From the NCBI GenBank assembly GCA_963808545.1, contig CAWEGB010000011.1:62001-126000 (forward strand): a stretch of DNA of 64,000 nucleotides. The letters run 5' to 3'. The stretch comes from JACVRW01 sp963808545. Lineage in GTDB: Bacteria; Actinomycetota; Thermoleophilia; Solirubrobacterales; Thermoleophilaceae. Position numbers and translations under genes: made by a program. The notes beneath the pieces are model-generated. The model had not been told where the DNA came from and made no database searches. It saw nothing but the letters and a program-made list of their open reading frames with translations. Below, in pieces: positions 7,919 to 16,906 of this stretch; the stretch's first letter is position 1; every line of letters begins with the position of its first letter.

Positions 7919-9499
7919 TCATCCGGTCTTCTCGTAGAGCACGCCGCGCACGCCGATTCGGGTGGCGCGACGATAGTTGGGGGGCACCACTGCTACCCGC
8001 TCGAGATCATCGTTCTCGGTGAGCCAGGCGCCCCACTGGGCCGAGCGCCGTCTCACCAGCTGCGTCCAGGGCGCGTCCCAGTCATCCGCCCGGGTCGTGA
8101 CAGGATGAACGATGAGGACCCGTCCGCCGACGGGCAGGTTAGCAACGAGGGGCTCCAAATTCTGCTCGACGGTGGCGTCCTCCATGCGCTCGCCGCCATC
8201 GGTCCAATCCATCACGCGATCGTTGTCCACGGCCCCCAGAGGGCTGGCGAACCGGAGGTCGGGCGAGTTGCCCAGCTCCTCGAGGTGGTAGGCCAGGAGC
8301 GGGCCCTGCTCGGGCTGCATGGAGATCACCAGATCCCCCTCGTTCATGAGGTTCTCGTCCACCACGGCGTTGCGCAGGTCGGCGGCGTTCGACTTGTTCT
8401 CGAGGCCGTACGACTTCGGAATGGCCCAGACGACGAAGATGATCGCGAGCGCCGCCAGCCCGAGATAACCGGCGCGCGCGAGGCCCAGCGCCGCGATGAG
8501 GAGCATCGGCCCGAGCAGCACGCCGAGGTAGCGCGTGGTCCAGGCCGGCGAGACCTGGGACACGAGCCAGGCGATCACGAGCGTGCCGAGCACGATCACC
8601 GTGGCGGAGATCAGAGCGGTGCGCTCCTTGTCCTCGAGCCGCCGCTGGATGATGGCCACGAGACCGGTGCCGCCCGCCAGCACGAGCGCGACGGTTGGGG
8701 TTCCGCCGCCCAGCAGGTTCTTGGAGATCTGGATCGGCGCCCCGAAGTTCGGCGAGTTCAGCCAGGGCGCACCCGTGTGCCGGATCTGGTGCAGCAGCGT
8801 GGGCACCCAGGGCAGGTAGAGGATTCCGGCGCCCCCGAAGCCGATCAGGGCGTCCTTGTAGAAGCTCGAGCGATTCTCGGAGACGTACCAGCACGGCACC
8901 AGGGCGCACGCGAGCCCGACGGCCAGGAACAGGCCCCAGTTGTGGGTGTAGAGCATGAGCGCCAGCAGGACCATGAACAGCGGCAGATAGCGCCGGCGTC
9001 CGAAGGCGAAGACGTGCAGGAACGCCGCCGTGGCCACCAGGGAGAGCACGAGCATGAGCGCGTACATGCGGGTCTCCTGCGCGTAGCCCGTGAGGAACGG
9101 GTTGACGGCGCACAGGGCGGCGCAGATCAGGCCGGCGCGCTGTCCGAAGAGGCTCCAGCCCGCCCACATGCCGGCCGGGATGGCGGCGAGCGAGATGACC
9201 ACCGACAGCGCCTGGGTCTCCCCCGGTCCGTTGCCGAACACGTCCATCCAGACCGAGAGGAGCATGTAGTAGAAGGGCGGCGACCCGTCGACGCGCAGCA
9301 CGCCCGGGATGTCGAACAGCGGCTGCGAGGCGATGCCGATCGACAGCCCCTCGTCCATCCAGAGCGACTCGCCCAGCGAGTTGGTGCGCAGGTAGAGCGA
9401 GACGGCGAGCAGCCCGAGCAGCACCAGAGCCGGCACCACGAAGTTGGGCAGCGAGCCGAGCCGGGGCACGGCGCGCGGGCTTTCGGCGACGCTGGACAC
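7919..9499 (-). CDS. GT39-like membrane glycosyltransferase
   Basis: 526-residue polytopic protein. The first external loop contains 'SLWMDEGLSIGIASQP' and then 'VDGSPPFYYMLLSVW', the 'DE...D.xPP' pattern of GT39/PMT-type enzymes that use polyprenyl-phosphate sugars. About ten hydrophobic helices follow, then a soluble C-terminal domain of about 120 residues. It is 45 bases upstream of the FAD enzyme and 26 bases downstream of the next GT-C-like gene on the same strand, so these genes probably form one operon reading leftwards (12254 to 5544). Donor and acceptor are not identifiable. Confidence 0.82.
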   Translation of the reverse strand: MSSVAESPRAVPRLGSLPNFVVPALVLLGLLAVSLYLRTNSLGESLWMDEGLSIGIASQPLFDIPGVLRVDGSPPFYYMLLSVWMDVFGNGPGETQALSVVISLAAIPAGMWAGWSLFGQRAGLICAALCAVNPFLTGYAQETRMYALMLVLSLVATAAFLHVFAFGRRRYLPLFMVLLALMLYTHNWGLFLAVGLACALVPCWYVSENRSSFYKDALIGFGGAGILYLPWVPTLLHQIRHTGAPWLNSPNFGAPIQISKNLLGGGTPTVALVLAGGTGLVAIIQRRLEDKERTALISATVIVLGTLVIAWLVSQVSPAWTTRYLGVLLGPMLLIAALGLARAGYLGLAALAIIFVVWAIPKSYGLENKSNAADLRNAVVDENLMNEGDLVISMQPEQGPLLAYHLEELGNSPDLRFASPLGAVDNDRVMDWTDGGERMEDATVEQNLEPLVANLPVGGRVLIVHPVTTRADDWDAPWTQLVRRRSAQWGAWLTENDDLERVAVVPPNYRRATRIGVRGVLYEKTG

Positions 9500-9525
9500 C
9501 GGGCGATCCTAGTGAGCCGGGCGGC

Positions 9526-11160
9526 TCATCTTTCCCCGATCGCGCGCGACGGCTGCCTGCCCAGACCGCTCCCGGCCGGCGCGGGCGCCGTGGGCGCGTC
9601 GGGGCTGGCCGCCGGGCACTCGCCGGCCCGGTTGCCGTCGGGCGGCACGGTGAGCATCCGCCACTTGCCCGTCTGGTCGACGAGCCGGTAGCGGTCGTCG
9701 GTCGGCCTGGTCACGAGCGGGCCGTCCGGCACCGTGCGTGTGCGGAACACGACGCCGGGAGGAGGCGTCTCCTTCCAGCCCACGTTGATCCCGTGGACGC
9801 CCAGCTCGTAGGCCACCATCTGGGTCTGGAAGGGGCCGCTGAAGATCCCGCCGCAGGCTCGCAGGCGGTCACGGCCGCCGTTCTCGTCGATCATCGCCTT
9901 GAGGTCGTGCCAGAGAAAGGCCTCGTGGTCGAGGCCGCCCTGGACGCGTGCCGTGTTGTCGGCCTTGGCCACGATCGTGGGCGTGGAGACGGCCAGCCCG
10001 GCCAGCAGGGCCACGCCGGCGGCGATCGCTCCGGCCCGGGCCGTGCCGAACACCCGCTCGCCCAGCAGCTCCACCCCCTGCAGGATGCGCACGGCGCCGA
10101 TGCCCCCGAGCACCGCCACCGCCGCCGTGGTGACCATCAGGTAGCGCTGGTTGCCGGCGAAGCCGGCTTCGGTCATCACCGCCACCAGCGCGAACCAGGA
10201 GAAGCCGAGCACGGCCAGCGCGAGGATCGCCCCCTGCGCTCGCCGGCGCACGAACGCCACCGCGGCCACCCCCACCGCGATCACGGTGCCGAGCTCGACC
10301 GGGGCGATCGTGCTGGCGGAGAAGCGCTTGAACAGCTCGACCGCGGGCGACTCGGCGAAGGCCGCGCTGCCCGGGTTGGGGGCGTTCGCGCGCGAGCCCG
10401 CGCGGAACGGGTCGCCTGCGCCCCACCACTCGGGCAGGAACCAGAGCGCCGGAACCAGGACGGCGAAGCCGACCATCCGCAGGCGCAGCCGCGGCTCGCT
10501 GAACCAGAGCCAGAGCCCGTACAGCGCCAGGAAGGGCCACGCCTCCGGCCGCAGGAGCGCGGCGGCCACGCCGAGGTAGAGAGCGTGGTCGTAGCGCCCG
10601 TCCAGGTGTCGCTCGAACGCCCACAGCACCACCGCGGCAAGCAGCGGCTCGGAGTTGCCGAGCGCGGCGTCGCGCACGTACTTGTTGCTGGCGAACAGCG
10701 CGGCAAAGGCCGACACCCCGGCCAGCACGCCGTACACGCGTCCGCCCACGAGCCGGCTGGCCAGCCGGTATGCCATGACGCAGGCCAGCAGGCCGGCCGC
10801 GCGGGCCACCCACAACCAGAGGTAGGGGGCGAGGTCCTGGCCCAGCAGTGCGAACGGCGTGGTGAACAGGATCGGCAGCGGCTTCCACGACGGCCCCCCC
10901 TCGGTCACCAGGTCGAGGTGCGCGATCTCCCTGCCCCAGAGGATCCAGGCCCAGGGGTCGTAGGTGGGGGTCGAGGGAAAGAGCAGGCTGAGCCCCGCCA
11001 CCACCAGGCAGCCGGCGAGGATCCAGGCCATCTGCACGCCGTGGCGCGAGGGCGGGCGCCCGGCGACGGTGCCGTCGGCGCGCCGGAGCGTTCCGCCTGC
11101 GGCCGGAGTCGCGACCTCCCGCGGACGCAGGAGGCGGAGCTGTGAGGCGGACCCCCGCAT
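9526..11160 (-). CDS. GT-C-like polytopic membrane protein (paralogue of the 18714-20210 gene)
   Basis: Membrane protein of up to 544 residues with about ten helices and a soluble C-terminus. Its first loop contains 'YDPWAWILWGREI' and 'GGPSWKPLP', both nearly repeated in the protein at 18714-20210; 'ERHLD', 'LLRPE' and 'MTEAGF.GN.RY' are also shared. These look like family signatures, but I cannot tie them to a named glycosyltransferase family. The first ATG (11158-11160) lies 12 bases from the upstream stop. An internal ATG at 11029-11031 would remove a 43-residue basic extension and align the N-terminus with the paralogue, so the shorter form (9526-11031) may be correct. Probably a glycosyltransferase of the surface-glycan pathway. 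Confidence 0.72.
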   Translation of the reverse strand: MRGSASQLRLLRPREVATPAAGGTLRRADGTVAGRPPSRHGVQMAWILAGCLVVAGLSLLFPSTPTYDPWAWILWGREIAHLDLVTEGGPSWKPLPILFTTPFALLGQDLAPYLWLWVARAAGLLACVMAYRLASRLVGGRVYGVLAGVSAFAALFASNKYVRDAALGNSEPLLAAVVLWAFERHLDGRYDHALYLGVAAALLRPEAWPFLALYGLWLWFSEPRLRLRMVGFAVLVPALWFLPEWWGAGDPFRAGSRANAPNPGSAAFAESPAVELFKRFSASTIAPVELGTVIAVGVAAVAFVRRRAQGAILALAVLGFSWFALVAVMTEAGFAGNQRYLMVTTAAVAVLGGIGAVRILQGVELLGERVFGTARAGAIAAGVALLAGLAVSTPTIVAKADNTARVQGGLDHEAFLWHDLKAMIDENGGRDRLRACGGIFSGPFQTQMVAYELGVHGINVGWKETPPPGVVFRTRTVPDGPLVTRPTDDRYRLVDQTGKWRMLTVPPDGNRAGECPAASPDAPTAPAPAGSGLGRQPSRAIGER

Positions 11161-11171
11161 GCGCGCGGGCG

Positions 11172-12254
11172 CTAGAGGGTGGGCGCCTCGGCGCCGGAGG
11201 GCTGGGGCTGAGCCGCCGGCTGGCTCGGCCGCTGCGGTGCCGGGACGGCCGGGCCGCGAGGAGGCGAGGCCGGTACGTCATCAGGGTCGTCGCCGGTCGC
11301 CGAGCCGACACCGGTGCGCAACGCGGCGCGCAGCTTCGACCAGCCGCCGTAACGGGTGACCAGCACGATGAAGCCCACCACCGTGATCGGCACGTAGAGC
11401 ACGAAGCGCAACATGATGAGGTACGAGACGGCGGCCGAGCCGGTGGCGCCGAGACGCTCGGCGCCGAAGGCCACCGCGGCGTCGAAGGTGCCGATCGATC
11501 CCGGCGCGGCGGGGAGAGCGGCCACGAAGTTGGTCAGGGCGACGAGGTAGAGCGCGCCGGTCATGCTGATGTCGAGGTCCACCGAGCGCGCCACGGCGAG
11601 GTAGACCGCGGCCTCGAGGGCCCACAGCACGAAGGTCGCGCCGAGCAGGAGCACGCCCTCCCGCCCGACGAGGGCCCGGGAGGAGTCGGCCAGAGGACGC
11701 AGCCAGGTACGCGCCCGGTCGAATACGTGATTGCGGCGCATCACCCAGACGGCCGCCGCGGCGGCCAGCACCAGCAGCACGCCGATGCCGGCCACCAGGA
11801 TCGGCCGGTCGGTGGGCAGCACGTTCGAGCTGAGCACGCCGTAGACGGTGACGACGAAGATGGTGCCCAGGGCGATCACGTCGAGCAGGCGCTCGGCCAC
11901 GATGGAGCCCGCGATCGTCCGCCTGCTCGCGTCAGTGCGCGGCGCGAGCAGGACCACCCGCAGCACCTCGCCTGCGCGTGCCGGCAGGACGTTGTTGCCC
12001 ATGTAGCCCACACACGTGAGCCCGTAGCAGTCGGCGCGCGACGCGTGGACCTCGGTCACGCGGAGGATGTGGTGCCAGCGCTCGGCCCGCAGGAGGGTGG
12101 CCAGCGCATAGAGGGCCAGCGCGGCTGCGAGCCAGGCGAGGGCGTCCCCGCCGCTCGGCAGCTCGGGCGCCTCCTGCTTGCTGGCCCACCAGATGACCGC
12201 CGCGAGTGCGACAGCCGAGATCAGGGCTTGGATGAGCGCGAGGCGTCGGTTCAT
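11172..12254 (-). CDS. LPG-synthase-like (AglD/UPF0104) integral membrane protein
   Basis: About 360 residues with eight or so hydrophobic helices in the lysylphosphatidylglycerol-synthase transmembrane-domain family. Diagnostic stretches are 'CVGYMGNNVLPARAGEVLRV' (around residues 81-100), 'ERLLDVIALG' and 'FVAALPAAPGSIGTFDAAV'. Members without the aminoacyl-transferase domain are thought to be lipid or lipid-sugar flippases or transferases. The C-terminal 50 residues are Pro/Ala-rich and probably disordered. ATG at 12252-12254 is chosen because it starts directly before the first helix; the longer open frame to 12350 has no better signal. It is the first gene of the leftward operon. Confidence 0.83.
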   Translation of the reverse strand: MNRRLALIQALISAVALAAVIWWASKQEAPELPSGGDALAWLAAALALYALATLLRAERWHHILRVTEVHASRADCYGLTCVGYMGNNVLPARAGEVLRVVLLAPRTDASRRTIAGSIVAERLLDVIALGTIFVVTVYGVLSSNVLPTDRPILVAGIGVLLVLAAAAAVWVMRRNHVFDRARTWLRPLADSSRALVGREGVLLLGATFVLWALEAAVYLAVARSVDLDISMTGALYLVALTNFVAALPAAPGSIGTFDAAVAFGAERLGATGSAAVSYLIMLRFVLYVPITVVGFIVLVTRYGGWSKLRAALRTGVGSATGDDPDDVPASPPRGPAVPAPQRPSQPAAQPQPSGAEAPTL

Positions 12255-12445
12255 GGACTGATCGGACGAGGTTCGACCGCCTGAGCGGGCGGAAAGCTCA
12301 TGAGGGCGTTCGGGCGCAGCCGACCGGCCCGGAAGCGCCGGTGGCGGCATAACCGTAGCAGTCGACTACCCCGCAACCGGGGGCCTGAATCGGTGTTTCC
12401 GGCGCGACGCATCGCTACTGTGCTTCGCCCTCGCTCGCTCTCCTC
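12255..12445. promoter_or_regulatory. divergent intergenic region (glycan operon / GH2 gene)
   Basis: About 190 bases between two divergent genes must hold both promoters. It is somewhat less GC-rich than the flanks ('cataaccgtagcagtcg'), but I see no clear -35/-10 pair, inverted repeat or RNA element. Confidence 0.4.
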
Positions 12446-14428
12446 TTGCACGTCTCGAGACTCTTCATACCCGTGTGCCTGGCCACCGTTGCGCTGGTGC
12501 CGTCCATGGCGCACGCGCAGGGCGGAAGCCCCGGCCCGCCGAGCGGCACGCCCGCGCCCGAGCAGCCGCCTCCCGTGCCGGTGCCCGAGCTGCGCGTCGA
12601 GCGCCCCGCAGGCAAGCCGCTGATCCGTGAGGGCCAGCCCACGCGCCAGCTCCTCGGCGGCACCTGGTACTTCCGCCAGGACGACGAGCTGACCACCGGC
12701 GACACGGAGCGCTGGTACGCCCAGCGCGACCTCACCGGCTGGACGGAGGTGAATGTCCCGTTCAACTGGAACGGCACGGACGTGACCGAGAACCGCTCGT
12801 CGGTGGGCTGGTACCGCAAGGAGTTCAAGGTCCCGCTCGGCAGCCGGCGCGAGCAGAAGGGCCAGCTCTGGAAGGTGCGCTTCGAGGGCTCGAACTACCG
12901 CACGCGGGTGTGGCTCAACGGCAAGGTGATCGGCGGGCAGACCGGCATGTTCCCGTTCGAGCTCGACCTCAGCGGGCTGCGCAAGGGCCGCAACACGCTC
13001 GTCCTCAAGGTCTCCTCGCTGCGCAGCAGCACCGATCTCACGCACTGGCGTCCGGCGGCCTACAACGGCTTCGGGTCCGGCGGCTGGTGGAACTTCGGCG
13101 GCCTGCTGCGTGAGGTCTACATGCGCAAGGTCGACATGGTGGACATCGAGAACGTCCAGGTGCTGCCGAGGCTGCGCAAGCTGCGCGGCCCGGCCAAGGT
13201 CGAGGTGCGCGCCCTCGTCCGCAACGTCACCGGCCAGAGCCGCGACGTGAACCTGGTCTTCACCGTGGGCGGGGACCGTTACGTCTTCGACCGCGAGCAG
13301 GTGGACGCCGGCGCCACGCGCGAGCTCACCAACACCTTCACGATCGATCGGCCACGGCTCTGGCAGCCGGGACGACCCGCGCTCTACGACCTGAGCGTGG
13401 CGGCCGTGAGCGACGGCGAGCGAAAGTCCTCCTACCGGGTCAGCTTCGGCGTGAAGAAGCTCGCCGTCGGGCGCGGCGGCACGCTGCTGCTCAACGGTCG
13501 CCGGCTCAACCTGCGTGGGGCCAGCATCCACGAGGACGACCGCGAGGAGGGCGCGGCGCTGAGCCAGGGCACCCGCAACCTCCTGGTCGGCCGGCTGAAG
13601 GACCTCGGCGCCACGGTCACGCGGTCGCACTACCCCCTCCACCCCGCCTTCCTCGAGGCCTTCGACCGCGCCGGCATCCTGTACTGGTGCACCGCCCCCG
13701 TGTATCAGCTGCCCAACACGCTCTTCGGGCGGGTCAACGGCGCGGCCACGCGCGCCGCGCTGCTGACCGTGCGCAACAACATCAACCACGCGTCGATCCT
13801 GACCTGGTCCCTGGCCAACGAGCCCGCCGGAAACCGCTCCGACGCCGGCGTGGTCGGCCCGGGGCTGCAGAGCTACATCCGCGACGCCTCGGCGGCCGTG
13901 CGCGAGGTCGACGACACCCACCCGATCTCGATCGATCGTCACACGCGCGTGGGCGAGCCGCTCAGCTCCCCGGCCTTCCGCTCGCTCGACCTGCTGGGGG
14001 TGAACGAGTACTTCGGGTGGTATCCCTCGGTCTCGGCCAACCTCACCCGGCCAGGTACCACGCTGGCGGAGCTGCCGGGCTACCTCGACGCCCTTCATCT
14101 GGCCAACCCGGGGCTTCCGCTCATGATCACCGAGTTCGGCGCCGAGGCCTCCCGGAGGGGTCCCGCTGCGCAGAAGGGCAGCGAGGAGTACCAGCGACAG
14201 TTCGTGCTCGACCACCTGGCCGTGCACGCCTCCAAGCCCTACGTCTACGGCTCGATCCACTGGGCGCTGCGCGACTTCCGGGTGGACAAGACCTGGCAGG
14301 GCGGGGCGCCGGCCGCGTGGGCCACCCCGCCCTGGCACAACAAGTCGGTGATCAACGAGGACAACGGCCGCAAGCTCGCCTACTTCGCCCTCAAGCGGAA
14401 GTGGCGCAAGACGCGGCCGCTGCGCTGA
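12446..14428 (+). CDS. secreted glycoside hydrolase family 2 (beta-galactosidase/beta-glucuronidase type)
   Basis: 660-residue protein with a signal peptide (residues 1-24, ending 'SMAHAQ') and a Pro-rich linker. Domain order is that of GH2: sugar-binding jelly roll (about 60-215, with 'VPFNWNG' and 'WYRKEF'), immunoglobulin-like domain (about 220-340) and a TIM barrel. 'LRGASIHEDD' opens the barrel, 'LANEP' carries the predicted acid/base Glu and 'MITEFGAEA' the predicted nucleophile Glu, so the active site looks intact. It lacks the extra C-terminal domains of LacZ and is closer to the short beta-glucuronidase type. The start is TTG at 12446 with no clear ribosome binding site. It sits within the glycan region and may trim or recycle the polymer; the sugar specificity is not visible. 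Confidence 0.87.
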   Translation: MHVSRLFIPVCLATVALVPSMAHAQGGSPGPPSGTPAPEQPPPVPVPELRVERPAGKPLIREGQPTRQLLGGTWYFRQDDELTTGDTERWYAQRDLTGWTEVNVPFNWNGTDVTENRSSVGWYRKEFKVPLGSRREQKGQLWKVRFEGSNYRTRVWLNGKVIGGQTGMFPFELDLSGLRKGRNTLVLKVSSLRSSTDLTHWRPAAYNGFGSGGWWNFGGLLREVYMRKVDMVDIENVQVLPRLRKLRGPAKVEVRALVRNVTGQSRDVNLVFTVGGDRYVFDREQVDAGATRELTNTFTIDRPRLWQPGRPALYDLSVAAVSDGERKSSYRVSFGVKKLAVGRGGTLLLNGRRLNLRGASIHEDDREEGAALSQGTRNLLVGRLKDLGATVTRSHYPLHPAFLEAFDRAGILYWCTAPVYQLPNTLFGRVNGAATRAALLTVRNNINHASILTWSLANEPAGNRSDAGVVGPGLQSYIRDASAAVREVDDTHPISIDRHTRVGEPLSSPAFRSLDLLGVNEYFGWYPSVSANLTRPGTTLAELPGYLDALHLANPGLPLMITEFGAEASRRGPAAQKGSEEYQRQFVLDHLAVHASKPYVYGSIHWALRDFRVDKTWQGGAPAAWATPPWHNKSVINEDNGRKLAYFALKRKWRKTRPLR

Positions 14429-14432
14429 GCGC

Positions 14433-14798
14433 GTGTCCCGCACGCTGCTCGCCACCGTTCTGCTGGCGGCCGCCGTGGCCGGCTGTGGCTCGAGCGACGG
14501 CTCGCCCTCGGACGACGGCGATGTGCGGGCGTCCACGCTCACCTGCCTGACCGAGGACCAGGGACTCGACGCCCGGCTCGAGGGCGAGGAGGGCGACGAG
14601 GAGATCGTGGTCGACGGGCCGGGCCGGCCGCGGATCCGCTTCTACCTGACGGCCGGCGAGGCCGAGGCCGCCCAGTTCGAGGGGGACGGCGAGGGCGCCG
14701 AGCAGATCGGGGCCGCGCTGCTGTTCGTCCGCCCCGAGGTGCGCGACGACTCGGAGGAGCTGCTCGAGGTCGTGGAGAACTGCCTGGCCGACCAGTAG
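14433..14798 (+). CDS. small putative lipoprotein
   Basis: 121-residue product with a GTG start four bases after the GH2 stop, so probably co-transcribed. The N-terminus is a lipoprotein signal with lipobox 'AVAGC' (cleavage before Cys18), followed by an acidic linker and a small acidic domain with two further Cys (about residues 38 and 117) that could form a disulfide. I do not recognise a family. An accessory binding or stabilising role for the GH2 enzyme is possible from context only. Confidence 0.7.
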   Translation: MSRTLLATVLLAAAVAGCGSSDGSPSDDGDVRASTLTCLTEDQGLDARLEGEEGDEEIVVDGPGRPRIRFYLTAGEAEAAQFEGDGEGAEQIGAALLFVRPEVRDDSEELLEVVENCLADQ

Positions 14799-14806
14799 GC
14801 CGGCGC

Positions 14807-16906
14807 CTACTCGGCCAGCAGCACCTGCACGTCGTTGCGTCCCTTGCGGAAGGCCGTCTCGGGCACCATCACCGACACAAGCTCCGACTGCTCTCCCTCG
14901 GCCAGCCTGAACGTGTTGCCGGTGCCCGCGATCGTGCCGTTCACGGACACCACGATGTCGCGGGGATGCCGGTCGGGGCCGTTGACCTTGGCCACCACGT
15001 GCACCGGCACGAAGCCGGTGTCGGGATCGACACGGCGGTAGTCGGGACCGTATGAGAGCTCGACGTCGAGCGGCTCGCCGGCCGCCGACGCGGGCTGCCC
15101 GATCAGCTCCGGGTTGGGCCCGATCTCGAAGATCCGGCCGGGACCGTCCTTGCCGCTGCCGAACAGCCGGGTGTTGCGCGCGATGATCTCCTCGCGCTCG
15201 GCCCGGAACTCGTCGGCCGGGATGCGCAGCTCCTCGAACGTGTTGCGAATCAGGATGCGCAGCTCGTCGCGCTGCTGCACCTCGTCGCTGAACGCCGACT
15301 TGCCGTCGGTCTTCACCTTCGGATCCAGGTTGAGCACGTCGAAGATCGTCGGCACGATGTCGATGGTCTCGACGTAGGCGTCGTCCACCTCGCCCTTCTT
15401 CTGGCCGGGCGCCTTGATGAACAGCGGGATGGGCGCGATCTCGGCGGCGGTGTCCCGGCTTATCCGCCGTCGCTGCATGTCCTTGGGGAAGGCCACGCCG
15501 TGGTCGGCCGCGACCACGATCAGCGACTTGTCCCACAGGCCCTCGGCCTTCAGCTTGGCCCACAGCCGTTGCAGCTCGAGGTCGGCGAACTGGGTCTGGA
15601 GGAAGTGGCGCTGCAGCAGGACGTCGAGCTGGCCCTGGTCCTCGTAGGACTGGTTCGAGAGCCCGGGGATGATGTCGTTGGGCTGGCGCCGGTAGCGGTC
15701 CCCCGAGGGGAGGTACTGCCAGGGCACGTGGGGCAGCAGCGTGTGCTTGAAGTTGAGCGAGGGGCGCCGGCCCGGCTTGATCGAGTCGATCCACTCCTGG
15801 AAGCGCGCCGGCCGCCCGCCGTTGAGGTTGCTGCGGGTGCGGGTGCCGTTGCGGTTCTCACTCCCGGTGTCGCCCGCCGCGGCGTCGTCCTCGGCCGATC
15901 CGCCGAAGTTGCCCCAGTTCTCGGACACGCTGGCCAGGTCGGATTCGATGTCGGGCGGCGACACCACGTGCAGCCACACCAGGCCGAGATCCTCGCTCAT
16001 GGAGGACAACCGGCTCGGATAGGACTCGTCGAGGCGGTCGTCCTCGCACAGGTCGCGCGAGCACACGGTGGTCGCCTCCTCGGACACGTTCATCCGGTGC
16101 GTCTTCCCGAACAGCGCGAAGATGCTGTTGGGGTGGTCGCTCGATATGGGCTGGCGGTCCTCCGTGGGAAGGTCGCCGTCCATGATCGCCGGCTGGGCGC
16201 GCTCGGTGGAGTCGTAGACCGTGTAGGCGTTCTCGAACCAGGTGGAGTTGCGAGCCAGCTCCGCGAAGCCGGGATAGCGCTCGGTGTCCAGCTCTCCGTT
16301 CTCGTCGAGCAGGGTGTTCACCGGGAGCTCGTCGAGCAGCACCATCACGATGGGCGCCTGGGTCACCCCGCCGATCGTGCGGGCCTTGGCCTCGTCGGGG
16401 AAGGCCAGCTCGGAGATCGAGCCGCTGAACAGGAACAGGGCCAGGAAGACGAGCGGGACCGGCGACAGGATGTTCAGGAAGGAGCGCACCGGCTCGGCCG
16501 CGGCCCAGAGCGCGGCCACCGCGCCACCGATCAGCAGCGACAGGACGATCAGCACCACGTCGGACGCGTCGAACGCCTTCTTCAGTGCCTGGGCCGCGAT
16601 CAGCGCCACCAGGAGGGCGATCAACGCGGTGTGGGCGCCGCGGCGCGCCGTCGGCCCGGCCAGCCCCACGAGCAGCTCGATCCCCAGCAACAGGAGCGGC
16701 GGCAGCGCCACCAGGAGCACCGAGAAGGAGATGATGTCGAAGCCCGAGGAGCCGCGTGCGGCGAAGAACTCCGGGTTGTCCTTGAGCAGGTCGAACAGCG
16801 GCTGGGCCACCGCGAACGTCCACAGCACCGCGAGGTTGAGGTAGGCCCACGCGGCCTCCCGGGGAAGGCTCCGCGGGCGAGGCCCGGCGGCTTCGGCGGT
16901 GCTCAT
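14807..16906 (-). CDS. membrane-anchored alkaline phosphatase superfamily (sulfatase-like) enzyme
   Basis: About 699 residues. Four or five N-terminal helices (about residues 20-165) anchor a large extracytoplasmic hydrolase domain. 'MVLLDELP' supplies the metal-binding Asp, 'DSTERAQPAIMDG' contains the Thr expected as nucleophile, 'LLPHVPWQYLP' and 'VVAADHG' supply metal ligands, and 'PIPLFIKAPGQ' is typical of the fold. There is no C-x-P-x-R formylglycine site. The layout resembles phosphoglycerol/phosphoethanolamine transferases (LtaS/EptA-like), so transfer of a phospho-group to a surface glycan or lipid is the likeliest role. The ATG at 16904-16906 overlaps the upstream methyltransferase stop (ATGA). 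The open frame continues past it only because that gene is frameshifted. Confidence 0.82.
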   Translation of the reverse strand: MSTAEAAGPRPRSLPREAAWAYLNLAVLWTFAVAQPLFDLLKDNPEFFAARGSSGFDIISFSVLLVALPPLLLLGIELLVGLAGPTARRGAHTALIALLVALIAAQALKKAFDASDVVLIVLSLLIGGAVAALWAAAEPVRSFLNILSPVPLVFLALFLFSGSISELAFPDEAKARTIGGVTQAPIVMVLLDELPVNTLLDENGELDTERYPGFAELARNSTWFENAYTVYDSTERAQPAIMDGDLPTEDRQPISSDHPNSIFALFGKTHRMNVSEEATTVCSRDLCEDDRLDESYPSRLSSMSEDLGLVWLHVVSPPDIESDLASVSENWGNFGGSAEDDAAAGDTGSENRNGTRTRSNLNGGRPARFQEWIDSIKPGRRPSLNFKHTLLPHVPWQYLPSGDRYRRQPNDIIPGLSNQSYEDQGQLDVLLQRHFLQTQFADLELQRLWAKLKAEGLWDKSLIVVAADHGVAFPKDMQRRRISRDTAAEIAPIPLFIKAPGQKKGEVDDAYVETIDIVPTIFDVLNLDPKVKTDGKSAFSDEVQQRDELRILIRNTFEELRIPADEFRAEREEIIARNTRLFGSGKDGPGRIFEIGPNPELIGQPASAAGEPLDVELSYGPDYRRVDPDTGFVPVHVVAKVNGPDRHPRDIVVSVNGTIAGTGNTFRLAEGEQSELVSVMVPETAFRKGRNDVQVLLAE

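Noticed and set aside
6650..9691. A 1013-codon open frame on the plus strand
   Set aside because: It is antisense to the UGM-like flavoenzyme and GT39 genes, has a Glu/Val/His/Arg-rich composition typical of GC-rich shadow frames, and contains no recognisable domain.
12251..14542. A 763-codon minus-strand frame opposite the GH2 gene
   Set aside because: GH2 catalytic motifs and a signal peptide are on the plus strand; the opposite frame is low-complexity shadow.
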